From contig NZ_JBDKSS010000005.1 in assembly GCF_039680535.1 (NCBI RefSeq), positions 62,001-126,000 of the forward strand: a stretch of 64,000 nucleotides of DNA. Reading direction: 5' to 3'. Origin of the DNA: Parvibaculum sp039680535. GTDB lineage: Bacteria > Pseudomonadota > Alphaproteobacteria > Parvibaculales > Parvibaculaceae. Below are positions 1 through 8,427 of the stretch, piece by piece. The translations under genes and the position numbers were made by a program. The notes beneath the pieces are model-generated. The model did not search any database. It was not told the DNA's origin and saw nothing but the letters and a program-made list of their open reading frames with translations. How positions within the stretch are numbered: the first letter of the stretch is position 1; each line of letters begins with the position of its first letter.

Positions 1-315
1 TGGCAGGAGCTCACGGCCGCCAACGTCGCGGCGCTCGGCGGCGAGCTTGGCATCTACCAGATCGCCGACGAAAAAGAACATGTCCTCCGCATCGGTTTCG
101 CTGGCGGGCGTTCCCTTTTCGGGTTGCGGGGTGAACTCCTCAAGGCGCTGGAAGAATATCGCGGCGGCCGCACCCTCTTCCGCGTCGAAATAAATTGCCA
201 ATACATGAGCCGTTACGAAGAACTTCTGATGGTTCATATGGCCGATCACGGATCGCTCCCGGCGGGAAACGCCTTCGAAGGCAACCGCAAAATCGGCCGG
301 CTGAGCATCGGCTGA
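1..315 (+). CDS. GIY-YIG-like protein, C-terminal part (5' end outside window)
   Basis: An open frame runs from the first base to a TGA at 313-315, giving 104 residues without a start, so the gene begins left of the window. The visible part opens with a GELGIYQIAD stretch followed about ten residues later by LRIGFAGG, which resembles the paired GIY and YIG motifs of the GIY-YIG nuclease fold, with an Arg in the LRGELL segment. The second motif reads RIG rather than YIG, and no catalytic assignment is possible without the start. It lies 67 bp ahead of the acyl-CoA dehydrogenase on the same strand, but nothing shows a functional link. The function is unknown. Confidence 0.5.
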   Translation, partial: WQELTAANVAALGGELGIYQIADEKEHVLRIGFAGGRSLFGLRGELLKALEEYRGGRTLFRVEINCQYMSRYEELLMVHMADHGSLPAGNAFEGNRKIGRLSIG

Positions 316-382
316 GATATCCGAAACGACGCGAGAAAGTACAAGGCCGCGAAGGCCGTACGACAGCAAGGGAAGGAAGATC

Positions 383-1546
383 ATGGATTTTGCCATGACG
401 GACGAGCAGCGGCTCATCGTCGAACAGGTACGGCGCTTCGTGCGCGAGGAAGTCGCTCCCCTTGAAGACAAGCTCGATCCCGACGAGAGCCGGCTCGGCC
501 CCGACGATTACGCGCGCCTCGTCTCGAAGGTGAAGGACATGGGCCTGCACGGCCTCGGCGTTCCGCCCGAATATGGCGGCCCAGACATCGATACCGTCAC
601 CATGACGCTGATCGCGATCGAGATTTCGCAGCATCGCGCAGGCCTATATTCGCCCTGCTACGGAAGTTTCGGCGGCGCCGGGCTCGCCCACCTTTACGAG
701 GCGAGCGAGGATCTGAAAAAGCGTTATCTCTATCCGACGCTGAATGGCGAGAAACACGGCTTTTTCGGACTGACCGAACCGTCCGGCGGCTCCGATCCGG
801 CGCGCGCCATACAAACCCGGGCTGTCAAGGACGGCGATGACTGGGTCATCAACGGCGCGAAGATTTTCATCTCCGGCGCGGACAAGGCGGAATACGGCAT
901 CGTTTTCGCGCGGACCGATGCGGGCAAGGGCCGCAACGGCATTACCTGCTTCATCGTCGATACGGACACGCCCGGGTTTCACGTCCGCCGCGTCGTCCAC
1001 ACGCTTCGATCCGCCTATTATGCGACGGAGCTTCAGTTCGAGAACATGCGCGTGCCATCAGCGAATGTGCTGGGCGAGGTGAACAAGGGATTCGCAATCG
1101 CCAACGACCGGCTGAGCCGACAGCGCATTCCTTATGCGGCCAGTTGCATAGGCATCGCCATCAAGGCGCAAGCAATGTGCGTCGAGTACGCCAAACTGCG
1201 CGAGACTTTCGGGGCGCCTCTCGCCACACGGCAGGCCGTGCAATGGATGGTGGTGGATAACGAAATCGATATCCGCACCGCCAGGTGGGCAACGCTGGAC
1301 GCCGCCTGCAAGGCGGATCGCGGCGAGCCCTTCCGCACCGAAGCCGCGATGGCAAAACTTCTCTCCACGGAAGGCGCCAGCCGCGTCGTCGATCGCGCCA
1401 TCCAGATTCACGGCGGCTACGGCGTCACCAAGGATCTGCCGCTGGAGCGCTGGTACCGCGAGATGCGGATCCGGCGCATCGGCGAGGGGCCGAGCGAGGT
1501 GCAGCGCCTGGTCATGGCTCGCGATCTTTTCGGCGCATCGCTATGA
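383..1546 (+). CDS. acyl-CoA dehydrogenase
   Basis: Predicted 387-residue cytoplasmic FAD enzyme that introduces an alpha-beta double bond into an acyl-CoA and passes electrons to ETF. The usual three-part architecture is visible. An N-terminal helical domain begins MDFAMTDEQR. The beta-domain has GFFGLTEPSGGSD near residues 130-142. The C-terminal helical domain contains IQIHGGYGVTKDLPLERWYR and then RIGEGPSEVQRLVMARDL. Length is normal for the family. AGGAAG at 373-378 sits four bases before the ATG. The gene ends in an ATGA overlap with the CoA-transferase, so the two are translationally coupled and probably act on the same substrate. The substrate cannot be told from the sequence. The pair may be cargo of the element whose right edge is at 5295. 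Confidence 0.93.
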   Translation: MDFAMTDEQRLIVEQVRRFVREEVAPLEDKLDPDESRLGPDDYARLVSKVKDMGLHGLGVPPEYGGPDIDTVTMTLIAIEISQHRAGLYSPCYGSFGGAGLAHLYEASEDLKKRYLYPTLNGEKHGFFGLTEPSGGSDPARAIQTRAVKDGDDWVINGAKIFISGADKAEYGIVFARTDAGKGRNGITCFIVDTDTPGFHVRRVVHTLRSAYYATELQFENMRVPSANVLGEVNKGFAIANDRLSRQRIPYAASCIGIAIKAQAMCVEYAKLRETFGAPLATRQAVQWMVVDNEIDIRTARWATLDAACKADRGEPFRTEAAMAKLLSTEGASRVVDRAIQIHGGYGVTKDLPLERWYREMRIRRIGEGPSEVQRLVMARDLFGASL

Positions 1547-2775
1547 CGACGGCGGGTCTGGCCATGGACGACGATGAAGCGAGACCGCAGCCGCTGCAAG
1601 GAGTGAAGGTGATCGATCTGGGTCAGGTATATCAGGGTCCCTACGCCGCCTTCCTGATGGCGAAAGCCGGAGCCGATGTCATAAAGGTCGAGCCGCTCTG
1701 CGGCGAGCCGGTGCGAATACGCGAGGCGCTGGGCGGCGGAGCGTCGCTGCCGATGGCCATGCTCAATTCCAACAAGCGCGCCATCACGCTTAATCTGAAG
1801 AACCCGCGGGGATGTGAACTTCTCAAGGTTCTCGTCAGCCGCAGCGACGTCCTGATCGAAAATTACGCTCCGGGTGTCATGGACCGCCTGGGCGTGGGCG
1901 CGAAAACGCTGTTCGAGGTCAATCCGCGCCTCGTATACGCCTCGGCGACGGGCTACGGCCTGTCAGGGCCGGAGCAGGACAGCCTCGCCATGGACCTTAC
2001 CATTCAGGCCGCATCAGGCATCATGAGCGTGACGGGCTTTCCGGACGGACCGCCTCTGAAAGCCGGCCCTGCGGTCGCCGATTTCATTTCCGGCACCCAT
2101 CTTTACGGTGCGATCGTGACGGCGCTGTTCGAGCGCGAACGGACGGGACTCGGCCGTATGGTAGAGGTGGCGATGATCGAAACCATCTATCCGACGCTTG
2201 CCTCCAACCTCGGCATGATCCAGTCCGATCCAGGGCCGCCGCCGCCGCGCACCGGCAACCGGCATGGCGGCCTCGCGATCTCGCCCTACAACGTCTATCC
2301 CTGCAGGGACGGACACGTCGCGATCATTTGCCTGGTCGAAGCCCACTGGACGAACCTGCTCAAGGCCATGGGGCGCGGGGAACTGAAGGACGATCCGCGC
2401 TTCATCGACAACGCCGCTCGCGTCACGCACATGGATCAGACGGACGCCGTCGTCGAGGAATGGACGAAAAATCTAACGCGCGCCGAGATTTTCGAGGCGT
2501 CGCGGGCGTATCGCCTGCCCACCGCGCCGGTGCGCAATCTCGTCGAAGTGGCGAACAGCCCGCATATGCACGAGCGCGGCATGCTGCAATGGATCGACCA
2601 CTACAGTCTGGGACGCATCGTGGTGCCGAACAGCCCCTTGCGGTATCACGGCACGCCGCAGATGATGGGCGCGTCCAACGCGAGGCTCGGCGAGCACAAT
2701 CGCGAAATTTACGGCGGCGTGCTGGGGCTCAGCGACAGCGAAATCGACGCCCTGATGGCCGACGGCGTCATCTGA
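1543..2775 (+). CDS. CaiB/BaiF family (class III) CoA-transferase
   Basis: Predicted 410-residue family III CoA-transferase, which moves CoA between acyl-CoA donors and carboxylic acids. The fold start is visible as LQGVKVIDLGQVYQGPYAA, then FLMAKAGADVIKVEP. A typical SNKRAITLNLKNPRGCELL segment follows, then IENYAPGVMDRLGVG. The family's usual catalytic Asp is expected in the AMDLTIQAASG region, where an Asp is present. An open frame extends further upstream, but the ATG at 1543 is chosen because it overlaps the dehydrogenase stop (ATGA) and gives the family's normal length and N-terminus. Together with the dehydrogenase it suggests activation and oxidation of an unidentified organic acid. 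Confidence 0.92.
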   Translation: MTTAGLAMDDDEARPQPLQGVKVIDLGQVYQGPYAAFLMAKAGADVIKVEPLCGEPVRIREALGGGASLPMAMLNSNKRAITLNLKNPRGCELLKVLVSRSDVLIENYAPGVMDRLGVGAKTLFEVNPRLVYASATGYGLSGPEQDSLAMDLTIQAASGIMSVTGFPDGPPLKAGPAVADFISGTHLYGAIVTALFERERTGLGRMVEVAMIETIYPTLASNLGMIQSDPGPPPPRTGNRHGGLAISPYNVYPCRDGHVAIICLVEAHWTNLLKAMGRGELKDDPRFIDNAARVTHMDQTDAVVEEWTKNLTRAEIFEASRAYRLPTAPVRNLVEVANSPHMHERGMLQWIDHYSLGRIVVPNSPLRYHGTPQMMGASNARLGEHNREIYGGVLGLSDSEIDALMADGVI

Positions 2776-2814
2776 CGTCGAGGCTGGGCCGATCTTCCCT
2801 GCTACTTGTCGAAT

Positions 2815-3710
2815 ATGGTTCGGACAAGGATCTTACAAGCTGGTCTGCTAGCCCAACCGCGCGGGTTGAGTCCGGCGTTGGTCGGCGACCTGATTCGTGC
2901 GACGGCACCAGACATAAGTTCGTTTCGCTTTCCCTCACGTGACACTGGAAACGTCCGCGGCTGGGACGGTCACCTTGTCAGCGAAGCTGGTGGGCTTAAC
3001 GTCCCGGACGGTGAGTCCTATTGGGAAATCAAAACGAGTAAAGATGCCTGGGGAGAGGGGCTTTCGGACTTTCGTAAACGCTCGTCAAAGCCAAGCGAAG
3101 AAGAGCGGGCGGCGGCGACTTTTATCTTCGTATCGTCCAGGACGTGGGACACTTTCAACACCGATCGGAAAATCGAAGATTGGGTTAAGCTGTGCCGAGG
3201 TGAATATGCTTGGAAGAATGTGCTGTGCTTAGATGCCATCGCTCTCGATGGTTGGCTCGATAAGTGTCCCGCTGTTGCCGCGAATTTCGCCAGCTACACC
3301 CTTGGTCTCCAACCACAACGAGGCGCCCGGAGCACGGATGAATTTTGGGACGAGTTCAGGCACATGTTCAAACCACTTCTCATTGAAGAGGTCTTGCTCT
3401 GCGATCGGGAAAGGGAAGTCGCTCAACTTATCGAGGCGTTGCTGCGCCCGGACGGGTCCACCGCATTTATTTCGGACTCAGCGGAAGAGGTAATAGCGTT
3501 CGGTGTTGCCGCAATCCGAACCGCGAAGCCTGAAATACGAGCCTTCCTGGATGCCCGTACCATTATCGTCGACGACATGGATGCCGCACGGGCGCTAGGT
3601 GACGTGGACAAATTTGAGCCAGTAGCGCGCAGAAGCCAAGAACAACATGCCGAGGAAGGTCTCGGTATGAGTTCATCGTTCGCCTTGGCAATCAGATCCG
3701 TGTCGGTCCA
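2815..3710 (+). pseudogene. decayed PD-(D/E)XK nuclease-like / NTPase-type gene remnant
   Basis: The first roughly 265 codons read as a clean protein: MVRTRILQAGLLAQPR, SSFRFPSRDTGNVRGWDG, then YWEIKTSKDAWGEG. The Asp of GWDG and the Glu and Lys of WEIKT fit a PD-(D/E)XK nuclease core. After about 3610 the homology seems to leave the frame. RAEAKNNMPRKVS is readable in the +1 frame (about 3626-3664) and EFIVRLGNQIRVGPSSDQ in the third frame (about 3669-3722), while the original frame becomes noise that runs into the integrase gene. Two frameshifts plus loss of everything downstream are inferred. I recall similar N-termini on very long bacterial proteins with NTPase-like regions, sometimes suspected to be defence proteins; this was not checked. 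A TTG at 2806 is an alternative start. Confidence 0.6.
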
Positions 3711-5069
3711 TCAAGCGACCAGGCGCTGTTCGTCGCTAACTTCCGGATTTGCGTTGCCCGCCGCTTTGCGGAGAAAGCGTGCGAGCGCCGCTTTCCGGGA
3801 AGCGCGGTCGAGCGCGTAGGCTGTCTGCTTGAATTCCTTCCCGTCCAGCAGGCCCTCGATGTAACCGGCGATCGTGTCCGCCGCCATGATGAGGGCGGTG
3901 TCGAGCGCGTGGATGTATTTGCTGGTGACGGACCCCTTGGCATGGCCGACCAAGGCCGCGATCGTCACCTCTGTGAAGCCGAGATCGTTGCCGACGCTCG
4001 CGAAGCTGTGCCGCAAAACGTGAGAGGTGACGTCTGAGAGCGGCGAGTCCTTGAAGATTTGCTCCCAGTGGTTGGGGAAACTGCCGAACGCGTTGTCGTC
4101 GCCGTAGCCAGGGAAGACATATGTGCCGGAGGCAGTTTTCCGACGCGCTTCGAGGAATTCGACGACGGGCAGTCCGATAGGCCGGACCGAGGTGCCCTCC
4201 TTGCTGTCGATCAGCCGCAGGCAGCTCCCATCGGTATCTGCTTCAGTCCACATGAGACCGATCATCTCGCTCCGGCGGCAGCCAGTCAGCGCGATCTGGC
4301 GAATGATCTCCACCGTCGTCGCGTACTTCTCGTCTTTCTCCGCTGCGCGCAGCATCTCGCCCAGCGTCCGGTACTCCGCTTCCGTGAGCCGGCGGGTGCG
4401 GACATTGTCCTTCGGCTTCCGCAGGCCGTGGGCCGGATTGGTGGTGATGATGCCAGCTTCGACCGCATAGGTGAGGATGCCGCCGAGGAGCCCGACGGTT
4501 CGCGTGGCCGTTCCGGCGCCGCCGCGGACGATCGCCTTGCCGCGCAACTTCTTCGTCTTGACGGCGACTCGCGTCTTGCCGGCCATGATGTCCTTCAGGA
4601 CCTTGTTGATGTCGGCCTTGGTTAGGCCCTTCACGCGGCGCGTCCCGAGGAGCGGGATGATGTGCCGCTCGATGCGGCCGGTGTCCGTCCCCACGGTCGT
4701 CGGTTTCTTAGGCCGCCCGCCCTTTCCCAAGATGAGGCCTGCGTTCAGGTCATTGACGTAGAGCGTGCAGAGCTCCTTGACCGTGATGGCCTTGTGATCG
4801 AGCTGGCGCTCCTCGGCGGGGTTGTCGCCCTGGGCAACGCGGCCCAACTGGACCTTCGCCTCCTGTCGAGCGCTTTCGGCCGTCCAGACGCCATGCAAGC
4901 CGATGGTGTAGCGGCGTGAGCGGCCCAAGGCGCGGTATTGAAGGACGTAGCTGCGCTTGCCAGAAGCGAAGACGCGCAGGCCGAAACCTGGTAGCTCGTC
5001 ATCCCAGATGACGTAGTCTTTCTCGCGGGACTCGGCAGCGTCGACGAGGCGCTTTGTGAGCTTAGCCAT
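3711..5069 (-). CDS. tyrosine recombinase / phage-type integrase
   Basis: Predicted 452-residue site-specific recombinase. The N-terminal arm-binding domain (DUF4102 type) reads LTKRLVDAAES, then ELPGFGLRVFASGKRSYVLQ. The core-binding domain follows, and the C-terminal catalytic domain has the expected residues: Arg in TGCRRSEMIGLMW, HxxR in TSHVLRHSFAS, His in LVGHAKGSV, and the nucleophile Tyr in SKYIHALD. The start is taken at 5069, where GGGAG lies eight bases upstream; a longer reading to 5096 adds nine residues with no clear ribosome site. It is transcribed away from the tRNA-Arg fragment at 5251-5295, its likely attachment site. The catalytic set is intact, so the protein could be active even though its neighbour is decayed. 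Confidence 0.92.
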   Translation of the reverse strand: MAKLTKRLVDAAESREKDYVIWDDELPGFGLRVFASGKRSYVLQYRALGRSRRYTIGLHGVWTAESARQEAKVQLGRVAQGDNPAEERQLDHKAITVKELCTLYVNDLNAGLILGKGGRPKKPTTVGTDTGRIERHIIPLLGTRRVKGLTKADINKVLKDIMAGKTRVAVKTKKLRGKAIVRGGAGTATRTVGLLGGILTYAVEAGIITTNPAHGLRKPKDNVRTRRLTEAEYRTLGEMLRAAEKDEKYATTVEIIRQIALTGCRRSEMIGLMWTEADTDGSCLRLIDSKEGTSVRPIGLPVVEFLEARRKTASGTYVFPGYGDDNAFGSFPNHWEQIFKDSPLSDVTSHVLRHSFASVGNDLGFTEVTIAALVGHAKGSVTSKYIHALDTALIMAADTIAGYIEGLLDGKEFKQTAYALDRASRKAALARFLRKAAGNANPEVSDEQRLVA

Positions 5070-5250
5070 GGGAATTCTCCCGTCCAAACCCCCCATTCTC
5101 GCGTAAGCATCACGTAAGCAGCCGGACGCAAGTCGGAGCGTGTTCGAGGGTACGCCAGGCGAGCTAGAATTTCAAATTCTTTAGCAATTACAGTGGTATA
5201 GCGCATCGGAGCGAAACCCATCGAAAAGCGTCGAAGGGCAGGTTAAATTG

Positions 5251-5295
5251 CTCCGAAGGCAGAGGTCACAAGTTCGAATCTTGTCGGGTGCACCA
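5251..5295 (+). other. 3' half of tRNA-Arg(CCG), attachment-site copy
   Basis: These 45 bases match a tRNA-Arg(CCG) from the anticodon loop to the CCA end. The anticodon loop is CTCCGAA with anticodon CCG, followed by the 3' anticodon strand GGCAG, variable bases AGGTC, a perfect T-arm ACAAG-TTCGAAT-CTTGT, the acceptor strand CGGGTGC and ACCA. The bases upstream do not form the D-arm or the 5' acceptor strand, so this is not a working tRNA. It is best read as the duplicated attachment site left by integration. An intact copy is expected left of the window. Confidence 0.8.
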
Positions 5296-5525
5296 ACTCC
5301 CTCAAAACTCCCTCCTCCTTGCCAGACCGGCGATCCGGTCGGGCGCATTCGCTTGCGACGGTCCCGCGTTCTGGAGACGTCCGCGCTCCGGCTTCGGTCC
5401 TTCCGAAAATAGACCCAAAATCGGTGTCCATTTTCCGGCGGCTGCCTAAGGTTGGCAGACAGAGATCCGGCGTTCGAGCGATCGTCCGGCGCATGGCCCG
5501 AGAACAACAGGAAGCCTCGCCCGCA

Positions 5526-6719
5526 ATGAAACTGCTTCTGCACATCGGTACCGCCAAGACGGGAACGACGACCACGCAGGAATGGCTCTCGAGAAACAGG
5601 CCAGCGCTGAAGAAGGCCGGCATCTGGTATCCGGAAACCGGCGGCGTCAACCATCAATGGCTCGCTATTCTGGCGATGGACCCGGACAAGCCGGATGACG
5701 GCTTCTATCGGCTCGGACTCACCGATCCCGGAAAGCACAAGTCGTTCGTCGAAAGGGTTTCCGAAGCCTTCGCACAGGAATACGCGGCAGCCTCAAGCGC
5801 AAATTTCGACACGGCCATCATCTCCAGCGAGCACCTCCAGCTCCGCCTCCCGAGCGACGAAATGGTCGAGCGGGTGGTACGCTTCCTCACCAGATTCTTC
5901 ACATCCATCGAAGTCATCATCCATCTGCGTCCGCAGACCGACTACACGGTTTCCATCGCATCGACCGCTTCATTACTGGGAACAAAGGTTGATACGGCGT
6001 GGTTCGACGACGAAACGAAGGCCGAATCTCCCCTCGATTACAATCAGCTCGTCCGTCGTTGGGAAAGGGCATTCGGCGAAGGGAGCGTCCGGCTCGTTTC
6101 ATACAAGCGCACGCCGTCCCTAGTGGAGATGCTGAGCGGGCGATTTGGAATCGACCGGACAGGCACGGCCAATATTCCAAACCTCAACACGGCCCTGAGC
6201 GTGGAACAGATCGCGCTGAACAACGCAATTCAGCTTCCGCAATTCAACGACGACCATGCGACCAACCAGAACAGAAACATTCCTTTCCTTCTGCTGCCCA
6301 AGGGCAACAGACTTTCCATCGGCCTGCCCCTCGCGCGAAAGATTCAGGATCGCTTCGATGCGTCGAACCGGCTGCTCGCCGAGCGGCGGGACGATATTGA
6401 AATGGACGACCTGACGCCGGACTGGTCCAAATACGACCGGCCCAGCAATCTGCATCTTCTCGATCAGGACTGCCTCTTCGGTGCAGAACTCGCTACGCTT
6501 GTACAGAGCTTCAACGGATATCTGCATCTGGAGCGCGCCATGGGCGCGATTTCCAAGACTCAGCTTGCAGCGACGCAGGGCAATGTCGAGCTGGCGCGCA
6601 GGCAGCTGACGACGGCGATCAAGGAAAGCGATGCCGCGATGCAGATAGAGAGTCTGCGATCTGACGCGGAGCGGATCAAATCGGCGGCTATCCAGACCGC
6701 GCAGTCGCTCCGGCTGTAG
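5526..6719 (+). CDS. sulfotransferase family protein
   Basis: Predicted 397-residue PAPS-dependent sulfotransferase. The first residues, MKLLLHIGTAKTGTTTTQEW, are a typical 5'-phosphosulfate-binding loop (GTAKTGTTT). A second conserved stretch, TAIISSEHLQL, follows around residue 100, with a 3'-phosphate-binding type region after it (IEVIIHLRPQTDYTVSIAS). The C-terminal 60 residues look helical, rich in Gln, Ala and Arg. The frame is open further upstream, but the ATG at 5526 starts exactly at the conserved strand and has AGGAAG at 5508-5513. It precedes an AMP-forming ligase by 42 bp on the same strand and stands first after the tRNA-linked element, in a probable glycan-modification cluster. 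Confidence 0.75.
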   Translation: MKLLLHIGTAKTGTTTTQEWLSRNRPALKKAGIWYPETGGVNHQWLAILAMDPDKPDDGFYRLGLTDPGKHKSFVERVSEAFAQEYAAASSANFDTAIISSEHLQLRLPSDEMVERVVRFLTRFFTSIEVIIHLRPQTDYTVSIASTASLLGTKVDTAWFDDETKAESPLDYNQLVRRWERAFGEGSVRLVSYKRTPSLVEMLSGRFGIDRTGTANIPNLNTALSVEQIALNNAIQLPQFNDDHATNQNRNIPFLLLPKGNRLSIGLPLARKIQDRFDASNRLLAERRDDIEMDDLTPDWSKYDRPSNLHLLDQDCLFGAELATLVQSFNGYLHLERAMGAISKTQLAATQGNVELARRQLTTAIKESDAAMQIESLRSDAERIKSAAIQTAQSLRL

Positions 6720-6761
6720 CGAATAACCAAACGGCTCGCATCAGAGTGAAGATAAGGCACG

Positions 6762-8231
6762 ATGATCGCAGACAAGATTTATGAATGGGCCCGCGTTCAA
6801 CCGGAAAAGACCGCCGTCATTCATAACGACGCGCCGTTCAGCTATGCTGCCTTCGCGCGATCCATCGAAACAACCCGGCTCTTTCTGGAGGGGCAAGACC
6901 TGCCCGCCGGCAGAACGGCTATCGTGCTTGTGCAAAGCCTGATCGATGCCTGGGTCAATGTCCTCGCCCTGCGCGCTCTGGGGCTCAACACAATCTGCGT
7001 CTCGTCGCTCGCGGTCGCCTCGATTCTGAATGTCAAGGACATCGCTTGCGTGGTGATCACACAGGCCGAACGCGCACGGCACAATCCGGATCGAAGCGCG
7101 ACAAGAGGGGCGAAAGTCATCGTCGTTCCGGCACATCTTTATCGCGACGTCAATCAAGGCGCCATTCCCATACCGCGCTCTGCCGGCGCGCGGCCCGGAA
7201 ATCACATTCTCTATACGTCGGGAACGACCGGCCTATACAAGAAGCTCGTGAGGCCCGGCTTCAATGAAGACGACCGGAATGCGCTGCGAGCGGAAGTCTA
7301 TGCCTGCGGCAGGGACTCGGTTTTCTTTGCCGCCAATTTTCCGCTCTGGACGTCTGCGGGCTTCGACGTGCCCCTGTCTTCGTGGCATGCCGGCGGAACC
7401 GTGGTTCTCGCGCAGGGCGCCAGCCCCTCCCTGTCGTGGCTCAAGCATGACATCACCTGGACCATTCTGGTTCCGCAGATGCTGAAGGAATTCCTTCAGG
7501 CGGCTGACTCTGCCGGACAGCAAGCCCGACAATTCGACCTCGGCGTTGCGGGCGGCTTCCTTTCACTCGATCTGGCAGAAAGGGCCTCCCGCCTCATTTC
7601 CCCAAACATCTCCATCAGATACGGCGCTACCGAATATTCCTGGCTGATGCAGTCGCAATTCAACGACGAGGGCGACTTGTACTGGCTCGCGCCAATCCGT
7701 CCGGGGATGTTCCAGATCGTCAATTCGGATGGAACCGAATGCCCCATGGGGCAGGAAGGCGAGCTTCGCGTTCGGCTGGCGAATGTCGACGTTTCGTCAT
7801 ATCTCGACGATGACGAAACGACCGCAGCGGCCTTCCGCGATGGCTATTTCTATCCCGGCGACCTGGCCACGCGGCGCGAAGACGGGCGCATACGCATCCT
7901 CGGGCGTACGGCGGACGTGTTGAACGTCCTCGGCATAAAGGTCGCAGTCGCTCCGCTTGAAGCAAATGTGCAGAAGGTGCTCGGGGTCAATTCAGCCTGT
8001 CTCTTTTCCGGGCTGAACAACCGGGGGCAGGAAGAGCTCGTTATTGCGCTTGAAGCCGAAAGTGCGCCCTCCAGTGCCGAAATGGAGCAGGTTGCCCGAA
8101 GCTTTCCACAGTTCGAACATATCCGCTTTGAAGTTCTTGAGAAGTTTCCACGCACCGAAGCGGGTATGCAGAAGATCAAGCGGAGCGAATTGAGGAAACT
8201 CCTGTTCGGCGGCCCCGATCATTCCCGGTGA
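6762..8231 (+). CDS. AMP-binding (acyl-CoA synthetase-like) enzyme
   Basis: Predicted 489-residue member of the adenylate-forming (ANL) superfamily, which activates a carboxylate with ATP and passes it to CoA or another acceptor. Core motifs are present: the P-loop-like YTSGTTGLYKK near residue 150, IRYGATEYSW near 285, and YPGDLATRREDGRIRILGR with the hinge Asp, followed by TADVLNVLGIKV. The C-terminal catalytic Lys is probably in RTEAGMQKIKRSE. Several core segments differ from standard fatty acyl-CoA ligases, so the substrate is uncertain. It lies between a sulfotransferase and a glycosylphosphotransferase on the same strand, which suggests modification of a glycan or lipid-linked intermediate. 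Confidence 0.82.
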   Translation: MIADKIYEWARVQPEKTAVIHNDAPFSYAAFARSIETTRLFLEGQDLPAGRTAIVLVQSLIDAWVNVLALRALGLNTICVSSLAVASILNVKDIACVVITQAERARHNPDRSATRGAKVIVVPAHLYRDVNQGAIPIPRSAGARPGNHILYTSGTTGLYKKLVRPGFNEDDRNALRAEVYACGRDSVFFAANFPLWTSAGFDVPLSSWHAGGTVVLAQGASPSLSWLKHDITWTILVPQMLKEFLQAADSAGQQARQFDLGVAGGFLSLDLAERASRLISPNISIRYGATEYSWLMQSQFNDEGDLYWLAPIRPGMFQIVNSDGTECPMGQEGELRVRLANVDVSSYLDDDETTAAAFRDGYFYPGDLATRREDGRIRILGRTADVLNVLGIKVAVAPLEANVQKVLGVNSACLFSGLNNRGQEELVIALEAESAPSSAEMEQVARSFPQFEHIRFEVLEKFPRTEAGMQKIKRSELRKLLFGGPDHSR

Positions 8232-8427
8232 GCTCCCTGCCGCATCGATAGTTCGGCCTTGATTTCGGCATTGATGCCATTGCGACACCGGACCCCTTCA
8301 AAAACGGAACAGTTCAGCATTGTCTTCCCCGATGCCCGGGCGGACCGTGTCTGCAAGATCGTGCGATCCGTTCCGGGAACATTTCGGCTTGCCGCCGCTT
8401 GCCCGGGGTGCGTGGAAGGGCGCGTTC

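Larger units (their letters stand above)
2776..5295. mobile_element. right end of an integrated element (integrase, decayed gene, att half-site)
   Basis: This segment holds a decayed nuclease-like gene, a tyrosine integrase and, at its right edge, the 3' half of a tRNA-Arg(CCG) gene. Integration into the 3' end of a tRNA normally leaves an intact tRNA at one end and a 3' copy at the other. With the fragment read on the plus strand, the element lies to its left and native chromosome begins at 5296. The intact tRNA was not found in the window, so the left end is probably beyond base 1, and the genes from 1 to 2775 may also belong to the element. The left limit given here is only where the non-metabolic genes begin. 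Confidence 0.5.

Noticed and set aside
5243..5650. Minus-strand open frame whose product ends in a HPTRFELVTSAFG-like string
   Set aside because: The string is the antisense reading of the tRNA-Arg fragment, a frequent annotation artefact; the sulfotransferase on the plus strand explains the rest.
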